Below, in pieces: positions 1 to 8,228 of a stretch of DNA of 64,000 nucleotides. The notes below the pieces were generated by a model, which had not been told where the DNA came from, did no database searches, and saw nothing but the letters and a program-made list of their open reading frames with translations. Position 1 is the stretch's first letter. Each line of letters begins with the position of its first letter. Source of the DNA: an uncultured Lachnospiraceae bacterium (GTDB taxonomy: Bacteria > Bacillota > Clostridia > Lachnospirales > Lachnospiraceae); contig CAMWBY010000003.1 in assembly GCA_947172645.1 (NCBI GenBank), positions 124,001 to 188,000 of the forward strand, read 5' to 3'. The position numbers and the translations under genes were made by a program.

Positions 1-572
1 TGTCTGACCTGTTCCGGGACTTCTTCTTCAATGGATTCTCCCGCCGCTATTTTCTGCCTGATATCTGAGGAAGAAATATTCATGCAGTTTATTTGCAGCA
101 GCCGGATATCCGCACCGTATTCTTTTTGCAGGATTTGTATTTGCTTTTCCATATCGGCATCTGTCTTATCGTCCCGCACTGCCGCCAGAATACAGCAGCT
201 ATCGAAGATATGCTCAGGATGAACCCATTTCGTCATGTGGAAAAGAGAGTCTGCACCCACAATAAAATAGTATTCGGTATCCGGATTATCTTTGGTTAAC
301 TGTTTTAGAGTTTCGTAAGTGTAGGTATTGCCCTTCTTTTCGATTTCTATGGTAGACAGAGCAAATCCAGGCATATCCTGGATTGCCAGCGCCGTCATTT
401 TTGCGCGTATCGTCCCTGGTTCCACATTCTGCCCGGCTTTCATATAGGGCACTCCACAGGGCATAAAAAGGACTTCATCCAATGTATATTGTTCAAACGC
501 CTGCTTTGCAAGCATCAGGTGTCCATTGTGAATCGGGTTGAATGTCCCACCCATAATGCCAACTTTTTTCAA
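1..572 (-). CDS. nadD: Nicotinate-nucleotide adenylyltransferase (3' end cut by window)
   Basis: Transfers AMP from ATP to nicotinate mononucleotide, giving deamido-NAD in cytosolic NAD synthesis. About 190 codons are visible, nearly the whole ~200 aa family length; the stop lies beyond position 1. Seen: the N-terminal nucleotidyltransferase motif GGTFNPIHNGH with the HxGH pair, GADSLFHMTKW in the middle, and ISSSDIR near the end, which is the family's ISSTxIR-type signature. The start is a TTG at 570-572, chosen because GGAGG sits 8 nt upstream at 581-585 and the family begins with KKVGIMGGTF. It follows yhbY by about 30 nt, as in many Firmicutes where yqeK comes next; that gene would lie outside this window. 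Confidence 0.95.
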   Translation of the reverse strand, partial: MKKVGIMGGTFNPIHNGHLMLAKQAFEQYTLDEVLFMPCGVPYMKAGQNVEPGTIRAKMTALAIQDMPGFALSTIEIEKKGNTYTYETLKQLTKDNPDTEYYFIVGADSLFHMTKWVHPEHIFDSCCILAAVRDDKTDADMEKQIQILQKEYGADIRLLQINCMNISSSDIRQKIAAGESIEEEVPEQVR

Positions 573-604
573 ATGAAACGCCTCCTGTCACAGTACATAA
601 AAGG

Positions 605-895
605 TTATCTTGGCAGTACAATCTTAGGATTTTTCTTATCGGGCTTGTAAAGAACGATTTTTTTGCCGATTACCTGTACAATCTGGGAATGAGTCCTCTC
701 GGATATCATTTCTGCAATCTCATTGGGGTCATCCGCACAGTTTTTGAGTACTGCGATTTTAACAAGTTCTCTGGTGTTGAATGCCTCTGCAATCGCAGTA
801 GTAAATTCAGGCGTCAGGCTGGACTTACCCACTTGGAAAGTGGGATTTAAGGCGCTGGCCAGACTTTTTAAATAAGCTCTTTGTTTACTTGTCAT
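605..895 (-). CDS. yhbY: YhbY/YqeI-type CRM-domain RNA-binding protein
   Basis: A 96 aa single-domain protein of the CRS1/YhbY (CRM) family, which binds RNA and associates with pre-50S ribosomal subunits. Seen: the opening MTSKQRAYLKSLA, a central VGKSSLT loop in place of the usual G-x-x-G-L-T, a basic C-terminal strand VQVIGKKIVLYKP and the ending KIVLPR, all in family order. The ATG at 893-895 is preferred over an in-frame TTG four codons upstream, because that TTG sits only 1 nt from the GAGG. Location between obgE and nadD matches the ribosome-biogenesis neighbourhood of Firmicutes. The exact start is the main uncertainty. Confidence 0.92.
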   Translation of the reverse strand: MTSKQRAYLKSLASALNPTFQVGKSSLTPEFTTAIAEAFNTRELVKIAVLKNCADDPNEIAEMISERTHSQIVQVIGKKIVLYKPDKKNPKIVLPR

Positions 896-1009
896 AATTT
901 GTACCAAGCCTCAAGCGAAAATGCTTGCATTTTACCCTTTCTTCTTTTTTCTTTCACCCTTTATCTCCATTATCAGCTTATCAGGGTGATGTTTTTTACC
1001 TCTGAATCA

Positions 1010-2369
<1,360 letters not shown>

Positions 2370-2381
2370 GAATCAATCGTC

Positions 2382-2666
2382 TTATTGCTCTACAGGATAT
2401 ACGGAAGCCTGCTTTTTGTCTCTTCCTTTTCTCTCAAAACGAAGTACACCGTCAACCAATGCGAACAGTGTATCATCGCCGCCGATTCCAACGTTTACGC
2501 CGGGATGAATCTTCGTTCCGCGCTGTCTGTACAGAATATTTCCTGCCTTGACGAATTGTCCGTCAGCTCTCTTCGCACCTAATCTCTTGGATTCGGAATC
2601 CCTGCCGTTCTTGGTAGAACCGACACCTTTCTTATGTGCAAAAAATTGAAGGTTCATATTTAACAT
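2382..2666 (-). CDS. rpmA: 50S ribosomal protein L27 precursor
   Basis: A 94 aa L27, which sits near the peptidyl-transferase centre of the 50S subunit. It starts [10 protein letters not shown] before the conserved [20 protein letters not shown]. This is the Firmicutes-type N-terminal extension, which Prp protease removes after the FFA; here the cut would fall between Ala10 and His11. Prp is encoded immediately upstream. ATG 2664-2666 is chosen over a TTG six codons upstream because GGAGG, within the last codons of prp, lies 9 nt before it. The gap to the prp stop is 4 nt, implying translational coupling. Confidence 0.97.
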   Translation of the reverse strand: MLNMNLQFFAHKKGVGSTKNGRDSESKRLGAKRADGQFVKAGNILYRQRGTKIHPGVNVGIGGDDTLFALVDGVLRFERKGRDKKQASVYPVEQ

Positions 2667-2670
2667 GGCA

Positions 2671-3003
2671 TTACACCTCCTCAAATGTCAATTTACAGTA
2701 TTTTGTTCCATATTGCTTCTGAATCTGGGCAAGCCCAAGCCTCAGAGAATCTACAAGCACCCTGGAAGTCTCCTTCAAAGGTTGGCCCGTGAAACGGCAC
2801 CGGATAATTCCGGCGTCTTCATCCGTCTCTACGTCTATTGCTTCCCTTGTAATCTTTTCCAGGGAATTGATGGTATTAATCACGAGAACCGAGATGGAAG
2901 CGCATACGATATCTTCACCGTAAGACGCATACCCTGCATGTCCGTCGCATGTAAATCCCTGATATTCTCCTGCCGCCGTTTTATGGAATGTGATTTGTGT
3001 CAT
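2671..3003 (-). CDS. prp: Ribosomal-processing cysteine protease Prp
   Basis: A 110 aa cysteine protease that trims the N-terminal extension of ribosomal protein L27. Seen: the catalytic pair in [19 protein letters not shown], His22 and Cys34, at the same spacing as in characterised Prp proteins. The rest matches the family ([13 protein letters not shown]; a basic to acidic C-terminus). The ATG at 3001-3003 is used, with GAGG 6 nt upstream; an ATG four codons earlier overlaps that Shine-Dalgarno. It sits between rplU and rpmA, its usual place, and its target L27 in this window carries the expected cleavable leader. Confidence 0.95.
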   Translation of the reverse strand: MTQITFHKTAAGEYQGFTCDGHAGYASYGEDIVCASISVLVINTINSLEKITREAIDVETDEDAGIIRCRFTGQPLKETSRVLVDSLRLGLAQIQKQYGTKYCKLTFEEV

Positions 3004-3023
3004 TTCACACCTCATAAAAACTG

Positions 3024-3329
3024 CTATACATTGATTTTGTCAATCTTAACCTGAGTGTATGCTTGCCTGTGACCGTTTTTCTTGTGATAGCCTGTTTTTC
3101 TCTTATACTTGTATACGATCACTTTACGGTGTTTACCCTGGTCTAAAACGGTTCCGGTAACGGTTGCATTCGCAACATCACCTGCAACCTTAAGCTCCTG
3201 GTCGCTGACAGCTATAACCTGGTCAAATGTCACAGTGCTTCCGACTTCAACGTCTAATTTCTCAATCTTGATGATGTCTCCTTCGGAAACTTTGTACTGC
3301 TTTCCACCTGTTGCAATAATTGCGTACAT
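3024..3329 (-). CDS. rplU: 50S ribosomal protein L21
   Basis: A 101 aa L21 with the family opening MYAIIATGGKQYKVSEGD and the basic C-terminal stretch around KRKTGYHKKNGHRQ that contacts 23S rRNA. ATG 3327-3329 is selected because GGAGGTGCC lies directly upstream; in-frame codons further upstream have no Shine-Dalgarno of their own. First gene of the rplU-prp-rpmA transcript, driven by the strong promoter at 3468-3496 and preceded by a leader of about 130 nt. Confidence 0.97.
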   Translation of the reverse strand: MYAIIATGGKQYKVSEGDIIKIEKLDVEVGSTVTFDQVIAVSDQELKVAGDVANATVTGTVLDQGKHRKVIVYKYKRKTGYHKKNGHRQAYTQVKIDKINV

Positions 3330-3461
3330 ATGGCACCTCCTATTCATGAACTCCAGTTCATTTTACTCGCTAGCTTCGGTGGCATCCGGCTGTGGGAATC
3401 CAATGAAACGCCCATAAATGACTCACATACGGACACACTTTTACCTCACTATGCGGCATAC
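3330..3461 (-). promoter_or_regulatory. rplU 5' leader, candidate L21 autoregulatory leader
   Basis: About 130 nt of untranslated RNA separates the rplU promoter from the L21 start. It holds a perfect inverted repeat TGAACTCCAGTTCA (3347-3360) just ahead of the Shine-Dalgarno, and G/C-rich stretches upstream. L21 leaders that regulate rplU-prp-rpmA are known in Firmicutes. I infer, but cannot confirm without a covariance-model search, that this is one. Confidence 0.5.
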
Positions 3462-3467
3462 TCGATT

Positions 3468-3496
3468 ATCATAACCGGTTTGGTGGAATTTGTCAA
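3468..3496 (-). promoter_or_regulatory. Sigma-A promoter of rplU-prp-rpmA
   Basis: TTGACA (3496-3491) and TATGAT (3473-3468) are separated by exactly 17 bp on the minus strand, a near-consensus vegetative promoter. Transcription should start near 3461, about 130 nt before rplU. Confidence 0.85.
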
Positions 3497-3520
3497 TGGA
3501 TTTTTTCTATAATCATTATA

Positions 3521-4420
3521 TCATTGTAACGGGCTGCTCCATGACACTTCCTCAGACTGCATGAGTTCGTCGTACTTTATTCCTAGAAAAGCGCATCGGT
3601 CCTCGACAGCCGCCTGCACTTCTTCGTTGCTAACCCAGTTAATACCTAATTCATCACGGCATTTTTCCACATAAGTCTCACAGAGGCGTAAGTCCTCCTC
3701 GTCAGGGCATCCGCTTAAGTCGTAACAATAATATTTATCCTCTCCGATTGCGGAAAAAGAAACCACAAGGCCGGGGACATGGTCTGTGCCGAAAATATCC
3801 TGATAGACGTCGCCGCCCAGGTCTGTCCATTCGCCGGACAGAGTTTCCGTCGAGAATATATCGGCTATTGTTCCGTCTGATAAGATGGCCGACACGCCGG
3901 CATAGTTATCTCCCGCCCCGGATGAGCCGGAATCGCTCAGCCGTCCGTTATGGTATGCGGTTCTGTCACTTCTGGCCCAACAGGCATATTTATTTGTCAG
4001 GTGAAGCTGGCCGTCATCCTGCGACAGGACGATAACGGCATAGCTGTCATCATCGGGACTGTAGATATCCAATCCGTTAAAACGAACCAATAATTTCCTG
4101 GCGTCATTGTCCAGGCATTCTATGTAAGCGTACTGCACAGAATCATAAGAATTTCCTGTGTACAAGTAATAATCGGATACGGCCTGCCCGAGTTCTGTCA
4201 AGGTATAGGCGCTGCCTCTTTGCAATAACTCTTTCTCGTATTCATATTTCGGGAAATCATCTCTGACGATTGCCTGCAGGTCATTGTGCAGAAATTCTTC
4301 ATACAAATTGTCTGCGCCGGTACCGCACCCGGACAACATTATTGCAGCACATGATAAGGCTAACAGCCTTTTAAACACGGTTGGCACTGTCTTTTGCCTG
4401 CCATGGTTTTGCTTCTTCAT
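3521..4420 (-). CDS. Putative lipoprotein of unknown function
   Basis: A 299 aa protein that I do not recognise. Seen: a basic N-terminus, a hydrophobic stretch LLALSCAAIML and lipobox LSGC with Cys at about residue 32, so it should be exported and lipid-anchored. The mature part is acidic, rich in Asp, Tyr and Ser, with no transmembrane segment or catalytic motif I can name. ATG 4420 has GGGGGA upstream. It sits between the Nudix gene and the rplU promoter, breaking the usual RNase G to rplU adjacency, so it looks like an insertion in an otherwise conserved cluster. Confidence 0.75.
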   Translation of the reverse strand: MKKQNHGRQKTVPTVFKRLLALSCAAIMLSGCGTGADNLYEEFLHNDLQAIVRDDFPKYEYEKELLQRGSAYTLTELGQAVSDYYLYTGNSYDSVQYAYIECLDNDARKLLVRFNGLDIYSPDDDSYAVIVLSQDDGQLHLTNKYACWARSDRTAYHNGRLSDSGSSGAGDNYAGVSAILSDGTIADIFSTETLSGEWTDLGGDVYQDIFGTDHVPGLVVSFSAIGEDKYYCYDLSGCPDEEDLRLCETYVEKCRDELGINWVSNEEVQAAVEDRCAFLGIKYDELMQSEEVSWSSPLQ

Positions 4421-4476
4421 TGTACGATTCCCCCTTTTATCATAACATTAAATACAAGCCCTCACTAAACTAGGCA

Positions 4477-5025
4477 CTAGGCGATTGTAAAAAAATACGC
4501 CGCAATCTGTGCGCGGGAGCTGAACTCTTCCGTTTCAAGAAGCTCCCGTACTTCTTCTTTTGTATAAAAGCCTGCTGTAATCTGTTCGTTTTCAGATGTA
4601 TGGTCTTCAAAGCTTCCTTCCACATCTACGAAAGCAATCTGTGTCTTGACATCGGAGAATGCAACCGCCGCGTAGGAAGGAGGAAGAATACTGCGTATTT
4701 TATGTATGCTCAGCCCGGTTTCTTCATAAAGTTCCCGCTGGATGCATTCTTCCAATGACTCGCCGTCATTAATCATGCCTGCACAAAGATTATAGACGAA
4801 ACGGTTGACGCCCATGCGAAATTCACGTAACAGCAGAAGCTTGTCTTCGTGATATGCCACAATAGACACGCCGCTTACACGCTTGCCGATGGCTTCCGGG
4901 CCGGGGATTTCACTGCGGCTGACAATTTCGTATTTTTTTTCACGTCCTGCTTTGTTCCTGTAAGTCAGTTCGTAATTTTTTAAATATTTGCCGTCTTTTA
5001 CTTTTTCCATTCTTAGAAGTTCCAT
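4477..5025 (-). CDS. Nudix hydrolase, ADP-ribose pyrophosphatase-like
   Basis: A 182 aa Nudix hydrolase, cleaving a nucleoside diphosphate linked to another moiety. The full Nudix box is present with its GX5EX7REUXEEXGU spacing (GMINDG-E, then REL-Y-EETGL, around residues 88-110). The N-terminal beta region and the strand KLLLLREFRMGVNRFVYNL resemble ADP-ribose pyrophosphatases, though the substrate is an inference. ATG 5023-5025 has GGGG 8 nt upstream; an upstream in-frame TTG lacks one. It lies downstream of the RNase G gene by 94 nt, probably on the same transcript. Confidence 0.9.
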   Translation of the reverse strand: MELLRMEKVKDGKYLKNYELTYRNKAGREKKYEIVSRSEIPGPEAIGKRVSGVSIVAYHEDKLLLLREFRMGVNRFVYNLCAGMINDGESLEECIQRELYEETGLSIHKIRSILPPSYAAVAFSDVKTQIAFVDVEGSFEDHTSENEQITAGFYTKEEVRELLETEEFSSRAQIAAYFFTIA

Positions 5026-5119
5026 AGGATATTCCCCTTTCTTCAATTTGCTATGTAGAATTGTAGACTGACCGGGTCAATAATACGTCTGGATTGGTCA
5101 AAAGAGCGTTTGGCAGATA

Positions 5120-6316
5120 CTACCTCTTATCGTGATACTGCTCGTAGAAGCTCGGGTTCACTTTCTTCCGGGTGATTTCCATCAGTCCCAATCCAGTCAT
5201 GTCCACTACATCTGCCGTTACGTTGTCTCTTTTTAACAGGCTGCGCATATGCTCCATCAGCTGTTTTTCATGAGACTTTTCTTTGAGGTTAATGAAGTCC
5301 ACGAGAATTATCCCTGAAAGGTTCCGTGCCCGCAGATGTGCGGCAATCTTCTCTGCCGCTTCCAGGTTGAGGCACAGGAAAGTTTCTTCCGTGTTTTTTC
5401 CTTGCTCGCATTTTCCGCTGTTGACGTCGATGGAGATAAGCGCTTCAGTGGGTTCGATGACCAGATAGCCGCCGGATTTCAGCCATACCTTCTTATCCAG
5501 AAGTTCCTTGATGCGCGCTTCCAAAGAGTATAGCTTATAAAGAGGAAGCGTAGAATCTTCATAGAGACGGACGGGAATGCCCAGCTGCGCCAGGCTGTCT
5601 TTTATTTCTGCGTATACGCCAGGGATATCCGTGACCACTTCATCGTATTCTGATGTATATGCATTTTCGATGAAATGCATATATCCGGGTTTGCCATGGT
5701 ACAGGCAGCTATAACAGGTACGTTGTCCGGCAACCTGTTGGATATGCTCTAACTGTGCCACGAGTTGTTCCGCTTCCTGTATAAGAGGGGCGTCTTCCTG
5801 TAATGCGCCTGCGTTGGTTCTGATAATCAGACGGTGACGTCCGGCAATCTGTTGTAACGGCCCGATACTTCGAAACCGGGTATGTTGTTTTTTGCCAAGT
5901 TTCGATGAAACCTGAATGTTGGCTTTAGAACTGCTCTTCATTCCCACAACGATGTAATTTCCTGACAGGGTGATATCGGTTGTCACCCCTGCGAGTTTCG
6001 TTTTCATAGGCTCTTTGACAAGCTGCACAAGCAGCTCATCACCTGGTTTCAGGCATCCGTCCGGTTTCCGGTTCGTCACGAAAGCATGCTTTGCCTCGGA
6101 AAGAGGAAGGAACGTGAGGCAGCCGCTTCCAATGTCTACGAAAGCGGCGCCGATATTTTGTGAGATATTCTGTACTTTTCCTATATAAATGTTGCCTATC
6201 ATGTGGTCGTTTGCCCGGTGGGTCTGTATGGACAGAATTTGGGTGCCACATATCAGCAGAGAGTACAGCCTGTCATTTAGCGTGGTGATTAATATTTTGC
6301 CTTTTTGTGATGTCAT
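5120..6316 (-). CDS. rng: Ribonuclease E/G family endoribonuclease, short form
   Basis: A 398 aa RNase G-type endonuclease for RNA processing and turnover. Seen: an S1 domain near residues 35-115 (HMIGNIYIGKVQNISQ, VDIGSG), the linked 5'-sensor/RNase H-like region, and the two metal-binding aspartates in LISIDVNSGK and GIILVDFINLK. The protein stops at GLMEITRKKVNPSFYEQY, just where the zinc-link CPxC motif usually follows, so it lacks the Cys pair that joins dimers in E. coli enzymes. AAGG lies 8 nt before the ATG. The neighbourhood with DUF2344 and radical SAM genes upstream and rplU downstream is the conserved clostridial order. Confidence 0.93.
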   Translation of the reverse strand: MTSQKGKILITTLNDRLYSLLICGTQILSIQTHRANDHMIGNIYIGKVQNISQNIGAAFVDIGSGCLTFLPLSEAKHAFVTNRKPDGCLKPGDELLVQLVKEPMKTKLAGVTTDITLSGNYIVVGMKSSSKANIQVSSKLGKKQHTRFRSIGPLQQIAGRHRLIIRTNAGALQEDAPLIQEAEQLVAQLEHIQQVAGQRTCYSCLYHGKPGYMHFIENAYTSEYDEVVTDIPGVYAEIKDSLAQLGIPVRLYEDSTLPLYKLYSLEARIKELLDKKVWLKSGGYLVIEPTEALISIDVNSGKCEQGKNTEETFLCLNLEAAEKIAAHLRARNLSGIILVDFINLKEKSHEKQLMEHMRSLLKRDNVTADVVDMTGLGLMEITRKKVNPSFYEQYHDKR

Positions 6317-6343
6317 GGAATATACCTTAATGTATGTTATATG

Positions 6344-6661
6344 TTATAGATTCTTATATTTTACGGCCGTGCCATAGGCAATGACTTCCGCAGCCCCCTG
6401 CATGACCGAGGATGATGCATAGCGGACATTTACTATCGCGTCGGCGCCTAGATTCTGGGCCTCGTCCACCATACGCTTTACGGCAATCTGCCTTGCCTGA
6501 TTGAGCATATCTGTGTATTCGGTGACTTCTCCGCCCACAAGCGTCTTGATTCCTGCCATAAAATCTTTGCCGAAATTCTTCGTCTGCACAATGCTTCCCT
6601 TGACAACCCCTAATGTTTCCAATTCTTTTCCCGAAATATAATCAGTATTTACGAGCAACAT
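6344..6661 (-). CDS. YbjQ-like (UPF0145) heavy-metal-binding-domain protein
   Basis: A 105 aa small cytosolic protein of the YbjQ/UPF0145 family, a dodecin-like oligomer fold of unclear role. Seen: the family hallmarks GVVKGSIVQTKNFGKDFMAGIK, a helix with AVKRMVDEAQNLGADAIVNVRY and the final VIAYGTAVKYK. ATG 6659-6661 has GGAGG 8 nt upstream. Its first codons overlap the end of the MerR gene by 20 nt, so the two are co-translated. This suggests that it is the main output of that regulator. Confidence 0.85.
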   Translation of the reverse strand: MLLVNTDYISGKELETLGVVKGSIVQTKNFGKDFMAGIKTLVGGEVTEYTDMLNQARQIAVKRMVDEAQNLGADAIVNVRYASSSVMQGAAEVIAYGTAVKYKNL

Positions 6662-7283
6662 CTTCTTCTCCTCCTTCAATTTCCCTTATGCGCTGCAGAA
6701 GCATCTTGATAACTGCCACGATGACCAATGCCGGTATGATAACCAATATGGCAATCAACCATAATGGAATTGGGTCAACCATATAGCCCCAGATAAAGAC
6801 GCAGATTAAAAATACCATAAACAGAATGAATACGATAGCTGCAAAGATAGAACTGCGTTTCTTTTCGATGATATCTTTTTTGCATACATTTGTAAATTTA
6901 GTTCCTTCTTTTTCCATCTCCACCATCCTTTCCAGATATTTATCAGGAGAAAGGCCATCGTAATGGCAGTGGTCTTCCATAAGAACCGTACACAGCCTGG
7001 ATGTTTCCAACAGATTCATCTTTTCACGCTCCAGGACTATGAGTTGCCGCTGCAGAGCGTCCATAAGGACTAAGTCACCGCTCTGTATCCTGCGGATTTC
7101 CTCAATTGGAAGGGAAAGTTTGCGCAGAAGTTTGATTTTTTTCAATTCCATGGCATCTTCTATAGAGTAATCTCTGTAACCGTTCTGGCTGTTTCGGCCG
7201 GGATGTAATAATCCTTGCTGTTCATAGAAACGGATATTCTTTTTGGTGATACCAACCTGCTGCTCTACTTCGTTAATTCTCAT
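6642..7283 (-). CDS. MerR-family regulator with C-terminal membrane anchor
   Basis: A 213 aa regulator. The MerR winged helix is at residues 1-70 (MRINEVEQQVGITKKNIRFYEQQGLL, YSIEDAMELKKIKLLRKL). A helical linker runs to about 120, and then, in place of a small ligand domain, there are two hydrophobic segments (about 145-170 and 173-200) separated by VDPIP. That predicts a membrane-bound transcription factor. GGAGG lies 11 nt upstream of ATG 7283. Its promoter (7351-7381) has the 19-bp spacer and dyad typical of MerR-controlled promoters, so autoregulation is likely. The overlapping downstream ybjQ-like gene shares the transcript. Confidence 0.9.
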   Translation of the reverse strand: MRINEVEQQVGITKKNIRFYEQQGLLHPGRNSQNGYRDYSIEDAMELKKIKLLRKLSLPIEEIRRIQSGDLVLMDALQRQLIVLEREKMNLLETSRLCTVLMEDHCHYDGLSPDKYLERMVEMEKEGTKFTNVCKKDIIEKKRSSIFAAIVFILFMVFLICVFIWGYMVDPIPLWLIAILVIIPALVIVAVIKMLLQRIREIEGGEEDVARKY

Positions 7284-7350
7284 AACCGTATTTCCCTCCG
7301 GACAGTCCTATCGGAGTGGATTTTCCGTCTGTCCTTCTCCTGATACGCCC

Positions 7351-7381
7351 AGAATAAGGCTTCCACAAGGTGGAATGTCAA
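7351..7381 (-). promoter_or_regulatory. MerR-type promoter with dyad operator
   Basis: On the minus strand TTGACA (7381-7376) and TATTCT (7356-7351) are separated by 19 bp, two more than optimal, the mark of MerR-activated promoters. The spacer holds a perfect inverted repeat TTCCAC-AAG-GTGGAA (7361-7375). It lies about 70 bp upstream of the MerR gene, which makes it the natural operator for that protein. Confidence 0.85.
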
Positions 7382-7430
7382 GGCAAAATTACAAATTTTT
7401 TTCACTTATAGGAAAGTCCTCCGCTTATCC

Positions 7431-7486
7431 GAGTCCGCGAAGCGGAACTCGCAAAGTTAATTTGCGCAGCAAATTAACTTTTTTTA
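7431..7486. repeat. Double-hairpin element A (terminator-like on + strand)
   Basis: Two hairpins in tandem. The first has a GAGT-CCGC/GCGG-AACTC stem (7431-7450). The second is a perfect 13-bp stem AAAGTTAATTTGC/GCAAATTAACTTT (7453-7465, 7469-7481) followed by T's on the plus strand. It lies between the DUF2344 gene and the MerR promoter. Read on the minus strand it has only an A-run in front, so it would be a weak terminator for the upstream gene. The arrangement matches the elements at 31537 and 41874. Confidence 0.7.
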
Positions 7487-7500
7487 TGCGCAAAGAAAAA

Positions 7501-8196
7501 TTATACTTCTGCAAGAGGGACGAAATGGTGGGCGGATGCATTGTCTGTACTGTCCGTATATGTTTCCAGGCGGGTTATCTGACATGCCTGCAAGGGGACT
7601 TCCGCCCCGGCAAACTGGCAGAATGCCTGGAAAACGGCGGCAGGTTTTATATTGCCGCTGCTGCTGGCATTGACAAGCATGTGTATCGCCCCATCGGCGT
7701 TTGCCCCGATTTCATAGATGCCCTGTTTTAAGTCTAGTTCTACAGTACTCTTTTTTGTCTCTTTTGTGTAGGGAATCGTTTCCTGGGCGTAAAAAGCATG
7801 CAGCTTTTCGTCCAGTCCGTCTATGGGGAAAGCGCCTTCTTTCATCCGCAGGCTGTAGGAAGCCGCAGCGACGCTTGCCATGGCGTTTTTCGCATGGTCG
7901 GGCAGAACGGTCACCGAAAGCACTTCCACGCCTTCTACCATGGTGCGGTTAAGCGCCTCTTTCATGTCCTGGGCCGACGTCATGGAAAGCACTTCGATGT
8001 CCATGTATTCTCCGGCGCTTTCAAGCCCTACCCCCAGAGGGGATGCGAAGGACATAATCTGGTGTGGGCTGAAGCCCTCCGAATATTTGATATCAATGCC
8101 TGCGCGGCGGATAGCTTTCTGGAAAAAACGCATCATGTCCAGATGTCCTATATATTTCATTGTTCCGTATTTAGCGAATTTAATCCGTATTTTCAT
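7501..8196 (-). CDS. TIGR03936/DUF2344 radical-SAM-associated protein
   Basis: A 231 aa protein of the DUF2344 family, regularly found next to, or fused with, the large radical SAM protein encoded just upstream. Seen: the family N-terminus KIRIKFAKYGTMKYIGHLDMMRFFQKAIRRAGI followed by SEGFSPHQIMSFASPLGVGLES. The molecular function is not established; its constant pairing with a radical SAM enzyme and RNase G suggests tRNA or rRNA modification or processing. ATG 8196 has GAGGA 7 nt upstream. The gene pair is separated by 32 nt. Confidence 0.92.
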   Translation of the reverse strand: MKIRIKFAKYGTMKYIGHLDMMRFFQKAIRRAGIDIKYSEGFSPHQIMSFASPLGVGLESAGEYMDIEVLSMTSAQDMKEALNRTMVEGVEVLSVTVLPDHAKNAMASVAAASYSLRMKEGAFPIDGLDEKLHAFYAQETIPYTKETKKSTVELDLKQGIYEIGANADGAIHMLVNASSSGNIKPAAVFQAFCQFAGAEVPLQACQITRLETYTDSTDNASAHHFVPLAEV

Positions 8197-8228
8197 GGGT
8201 GTCCTCGTTTATTCTGAAATAATCCAAT

